Below are positions 61,292 to 64,000 of a stretch of DNA of 64,000 nt, piece after piece (position 1 is the first letter of the stretch; the number at the start of each line of letters is the position of its first letter). A model generated the notes under the pieces. That model worked only from the letters and a program-made list of their open reading frames with translations. It searched no databases and was not told the DNA's origin. Source of the stretch: Arthrobacter alpinus. Lineage in GTDB: Bacteria > Actinomycetota > Actinomycetes > Actinomycetales > Micrococcaceae. The position numbers were made by a program, and so were the translations under genes. The DNA lies in assembly GCF_900105965.1 (NCBI RefSeq), contig NZ_FNTV01000001.1, forward strand, positions 4,154,001-4,218,000, in the 5' to 3' direction.

Positions 61292-62119
61292 ATGGCAAAC
61301 CTCTTTGGACGCACCCGACCCCTGGACGAGGCACGCCTTGTCCCAACGGGCGAAACAATCGGTTCCTACATCTCCTACCTGGACGCCCAGAAGGCGGTTG
61401 ACTACCTGGCGGATGAGAAATTCCCCGTCCGGCACGTGTCAATTGTGGGCAACGACCTGAAAATTGTGGAGCGCGTAACCGGCAAGCTCAGCTACCCCCG
61501 AGTGGCTCTCACCGGCGCCATGACAGGCGCCTGGTTTGGTCTGTTCATCGGCGTGATGCTCTCCTTCTTCGACTCGGCAAGCAACGCGGGCGCTCCCTAT
61601 GTGAATGTTTTCACGGCCGTGCTGTTGGGCGCAGCGCTGTGGATGTTGTTCGCGATCATTGGCTACGCCGCCCAGCGTGGCAAGCGCGACTTTACATCCA
61701 CCAATCAGGTTCTGGCCTCCAGCTACGATGTCATCGTCACCGCTGATGTGGCAGGGGAAGCGCGCCGGCTCCTGGCCCAACTGCCCATGAACTCCAATGC
61801 GCCGCGTCCCGTGCAGGTGCAGGACCCGCAGGGCTACCGTCCGCCGGTTCAGCCACCGGCTGCCTCGGGGCCTGTCCCGACCCGTCCGGAAGGGTGGCAC
61901 GATCCTTACGCGCCGGCCGATCCTGCTGCAACTGCAGCGCCGGAGGGCAATGACCGTCCGGGCCAGGCTCCGCTTGACGGCCCGCGCCGCGGACAATTCC
62001 CTGATTTGCCCGACGGCCGCCCACAGTACGGCATCCGCGTGGACGCCCCGGCACCGGCCGAGGAACAGGATCCGAACGTGCCCGGAGAGCCGAAAGCTCC
62101 GCAGAACCCGGAACAGTAA
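61292..62119 (+). CDS. General-stress-protein-17M-like membrane protein
   Basis: A 275-residue protein with an N-terminal GSP17M/YflT-like domain (I-G-S-Y-I-S-Y-L-D-A-Q-K-A-V-D about 20-34, F-P-V-R-H-V-S-I-V-G-N-D), two transmembrane helices (about 73-100 and 108-128), and a Pro-rich, disordered C-terminus (about 165-275). The ATG is chosen because it precedes the domain. The family responds to general stress. Confidence 0.8.
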   Translation: MANLFGRTRPLDEARLVPTGETIGSYISYLDAQKAVDYLADEKFPVRHVSIVGNDLKIVERVTGKLSYPRVALTGAMTGAWFGLFIGVMLSFFDSASNAGAPYVNVFTAVLLGAALWMLFAIIGYAAQRGKRDFTSTNQVLASSYDVIVTADVAGEARRLLAQLPMNSNAPRPVQVQDPQGYRPPVQPPAASGPVPTRPEGWHDPYAPADPAATAAPEGNDRPGQAPLDGPRRGQFPDLPDGRPQYGIRVDAPAPAEEQDPNVPGEPKAPQNPEQ

Positions 62120-62132
62120 ACTACAGCGCGCG

Positions 62133-62201
62133 AAAATGCCGCCGTTCCTGACAATTGCCGCTGTACGACCAGCGGCAATTGTCAGGAACGGCGGCATTTT
62201 T
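62133..62201. terminator. Long perfect inverted repeat after the stress protein gene
   Basis: Two exact 31-base arms with a 6-base loop, ending in TTTTT on the plus strand, 14 bases after the stop. Longer than the other terminators here; it probably ends transcription of the stress gene. Confidence 0.85.
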
Positions 62202-62240
62202 GATTTGGGCGGTGGGTGGACTCGCAGGTCCCCGTAATTG

Positions 62241-62283
62241 ACTTTCCGCTTAGGAAAGTGTTTGACTTTCCATTATGGAAAAT
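62241..62283 (+). promoter_or_regulatory. Double inverted-repeat operator
   Basis: Two sites of the pattern ACTTTCC-N5-GGAAA(G/A)T, 24 bases apart. The first has perfect 7-bp arms (spacer GCTTA); the second (spacer ATTAT) overlaps the start codon of the following gene. TTGACT, a -35-like element, lies at each site's left edge. This suggests autoregulation by the winged-helix regulator in this operon. Confidence 0.6.
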
Positions 62284-62730
62284 CAAACACGTGAAGACGC
62301 CGCTGCCGCCCTTGCCGCTGTTGGTGCAGCACAGGCTGATGCTGCCGCCAGGCTCGTTACGCCGTGGTGGTACCACCCCGCTCTCGGACTGCTTGCCGCG
62401 GTGTTTGTTGTCGCCTACACAATCGGCGGCACCGTGATCATGATCGGTGTCGCCGTTGTGTATTTCCTGGGCATTGGCATCCTGATGGGGGCCTACAAGG
62501 AGAAGACTGGACTCTGGATCAATGGGCTAAAGGCGGGCAAGGCCAGCTGGTGGACGGTTCCCCTCGTGTTGCTCATGATCATTTGCATGATTGGTGCCTA
62601 CTACTTTCATGCCGAGAAGGGGTTCCACTGGCCAGCATGGGTGGCCGGGGCCATCGTTTTTGTGGCCGTAAACGTCTTCGGGCGGCTCTTTGACGGCGCC
62701 TTGCGCACACAGCTGCGGACCGCCGAATGA
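62275..62730 (+). CDS. Predicted membrane protein in regulator operon
   Basis: A 151-residue protein with four hydrophobic segments (about 36-55, 57-72, 91-108, 119-137). No ribosome binding site is seen before the ATG, which lies inside an operator half-site; it may be made from a leaderless or near-leaderless transcript. Its stop overlaps the regulator start (ATGA). Function unknown. Confidence 0.7.
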   Translation: MENQTREDAAAALAAVGAAQADAAARLVTPWWYHPALGLLAAVFVVAYTIGGTVIMIGVAVVYFLGIGILMGAYKEKTGLWINGLKAGKASWWTVPLVLLMIICMIGAYYFHAEKGFHWPAWVAGAIVFVAVNVFGRLFDGALRTQLRTAE

Positions 62731-63038
62731 CGCCCGCCCTGAACGAGGTGATCCACGCGCCTAACAGGCTGCGCATCTGTGCTTTTCTCAGCAGTGTGGA
62801 ACAGGCCGAATTTGGCGTTATTCGCGACATGCTTGGCGTGGCCGATTCGGTGGCCAGCAAACAGCTCAAGGCGCTCCAAGAGGCCGGCTATGTGAGACTC
62901 ACCAAGCCCACGGGCAAGGGCCGCGTGAAGACGTGGGCGTCGCTGACCGCCGAGGGCCGGGCCGCCTATGAGGATCATGTCGCGGCGCTGAAGGCACTGA
63001 TCGCCGGAGTCTCGACAGGCCGGACAACCGAAGAATAA
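62727..63038 (+). CDS. Winged-helix transcriptional regulator
   Basis: A 103-residue MarR/PadR-like winged-helix protein of the short type: I-H-A-P-N-R-L-R-I-C-A-F-L about 9-21, S-V-A-S-K-Q-L-K-A-L recognition helix about 41-50, and a basic wing (G-K-G-R-V-K-T-W). Coupled to the membrane protein by an ATGA overlap. Likely binds the double inverted repeat upstream of the operon. Confidence 0.85.
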   Translation: MTPALNEVIHAPNRLRICAFLSSVEQAEFGVIRDMLGVADSVASKQLKALQEAGYVRLTKPTGKGRVKTWASLTAEGRAAYEDHVAALKALIAGVSTGRTTEE

Positions 63039-63040
63039 CA

Positions 63041-63090
63041 ACGACGCCGGGTGGTCACCTTTGCTGACAAAGGTGACCACCCGGCGTCGT
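63041..63090. terminator. Hairpin between regulator and aminopeptidase genes
   Basis: A perfect 23-bp stem (ACGACGCCGGGTGGTCACC...) with a 4-base loop, 2 bases after the regulator stop, between convergent genes. Confidence 0.85.
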
Positions 63091-63112
63091 AGTTGATCGA
63101 GAGCCGAGAAAG

Positions 63113-64000
63113 CTAGCCGGCCAGGCCGGCCATCCAGGCCTCAACTTCTTCGGGCTTGCGCGGAAGGGCGGCGCTCAAGTTGACCGGGCCGGTGGCGGTG
63201 ATGAGGATGTCGTCCTCGATGCGGACTCCGTGGCCGCGGAACTCGGCCGGAATGGCCAGATCCTCTTCCTTGAAGTACAGGCCGGGCTCAATGGTGAAGA
63301 CCATGCCTTCGGTGATGATGCCATCGAGGTAGAGCTCGGCACGGGCCTGGGCGCAGTCGTGCACGTCCATGCCCAAGTGGTGGCTGGTGCCGTGCGGCAT
63401 CCAGCGGCGGTGCTGCTGGCCCTCGGGCGAGAGCGCAACCTCGGCGGCAACTGGCAGCAGGCCCCAAGCAGCCAGACGGTCTGCCAAAACCTCCATGGCT
63501 GCCGTGTGCACCTCGCGGAACTTGCGGCCCGGGACTGCCACGGCGAAGGCTGCATCGGCAGCATCCAGAACGGCCTGGTAGATCTTGCGTTGAACATCCG
63601 AGTACGTACCGTTGACGGGAATCGTGCGGGTGATGTCCGCGGTGTAGAGCGAATCAGCCTCAACGCCGGCATCAACGAGCAGCAGCTCGCCCTCGTTGAC
63701 GGTTCCGGTGTTCCGGTTCCAGTGCAGCACGGTGGCATTGTTACCGCCGGCGGCGATGGTGTCATAGCCGAGCTCGTTGCCTTCTTCGCGGGCGCGGGCA
63801 AAGAATGCGCCTTCAACCACGCGCTCTCCGCGCTGGTGGGCAACCGCGCGTGGCAGGGCCCTGACGATGTCCTCGAAGCCGTTCACGGTGGCCGCGACAG
63901 CAATCTTCATCTGCTCGATTTCCCAGGCGTCCTTGATCAGGCGCAGCTCGGAAAGCGCCTCGGCCAGCTTGCCGTCCAGATCATCCAATGCGCCGAAGTC
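63113..64000 (-). CDS. Aminopeptidase P-family protein (Xaa-Pro), N-terminus outside window
   Basis: The frame is open to the window end; only the C-terminal catalytic part (about 295 residues) is visible. The M24 pita-bread fold shows metal ligands in L-L-V-D-A-G-V-E, A-D-I-T-R-T, H-G-T-S-H-H-L-G, I-E-P-G-L-Y-F and G-x-R-I-E-D-D. It cleaves N-terminal residues before proline. The internal ATG at 63988 is not taken as the start. Confidence 0.9.
   Translation of the reverse strand, partial: DFGALDDLDGKLAEALSELRLIKDAWEIEQMKIAVAATVNGFEDIVRALPRAVAHQRGERVVEGAFFARAREEGNELGYDTIAAGGNNATVLHWNRNTGTVNEGELLLVDAGVEADSLYTADITRTIPVNGTYSDVQRKIYQAVLDAADAAFAVAVPGRKFREVHTAAMEVLADRLAAWGLLPVAAEVALSPEGQQHRRWMPHGTSHHLGMDVHDCAQARAELYLDGIITEGMVFTIEPGLYFKEEDLAIPAEFRGHGVRIEDDILITATGPVNLSAALPRKPEEVEAWMAGLAG

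Noticed and set aside
1..64000. CRISPR arrays, tRNA/rRNA genes, insertion sequences
   Set aside because: No regularly spaced repeats, cloverleaf-like sequences, rRNA stretches or transposase motifs were recognised on either strand.

Overview
The window is chromosomal DNA from a high-GC actinobacterium, most likely Arthrobacter or a close Micrococcaceae relative. The signs are a mycothiol deacetylase (mshB), 7-Fe ferredoxin FdxA, DUF3117 and DUF3090 proteins, a SigK/RskA pair, a succinylase-type dap pathway, frequent GTG/TTG starts, and strong hairpin terminators between convergent genes. I see no tRNA, rRNA, CRISPR array, transposase, integrase or phage structural gene.

Layout. 1-10.7 kb is ordinary core: a truncated GH35 beta-galactosidase, an osmoprotectant-type lipoprotein, alaA, a PPK2 kinase, xseA-xseB plus an esterase, ispH, rmuC and ychF. 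10.7-18.1 kb is accessory. Three blocks of cargo sit between four direct copies of the last codons of ychF, each displaced copy followed by its own hairpin. The first two blocks each hold one member of a paralogous family of 206-residue membrane proteins. The third holds the SCO1664/DUF3090/phosphatase trio, a hydrolase, a methyltransferase and a DUF1801-like protein. This looks like stepwise accretion at the 3' end of ychF. 18.2-25.6 kb is a patchwork of single genes (reductases, an orphan barstar, esterase, LLM flavoprotein, DUF808, VOC, PIG-L, DinB).

25.7-35.6 kb is a peptide ABC transport region: two related substrate-binding lipoproteins flank typA, followed by two permeases and a fused double-ATPase. 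35.7-43.9 kb holds mshB, fdxA, dapC, gltA, a TetR regulator, a lysozyme-like surface protein and dapD. 43.9-49.1 kb is a SigK locus (membrane molybdo-oxidoreductase, rskA, sigK, fasciclin lipoprotein) followed by dapE. The oxidoreductase and the fasciclin gene share an upstream CAATCC-N15-CCGAAG element that fits a SigK promoter. dapC, dapD and dapE therefore bracket the SigK locus.

49.1-52.5 kb is a gluABCD-type glutamate importer on the minus strand. 52.5-64 kb holds a LOG-family protein, a DivIVA-domain protein, tag, a membrane mannosyltransferase with an unclear start, DUF3117, an O-methyltransferase, sigE, tatB, mrp, DUF1003 and a channel-less MgtE-N/CBS protein. It ends with a general stress protein, a membrane protein/winged-helix regulator pair with a double inverted-repeat operator, and a truncated aminopeptidase P. 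All family assignments are by eye from motifs; no database search was run.
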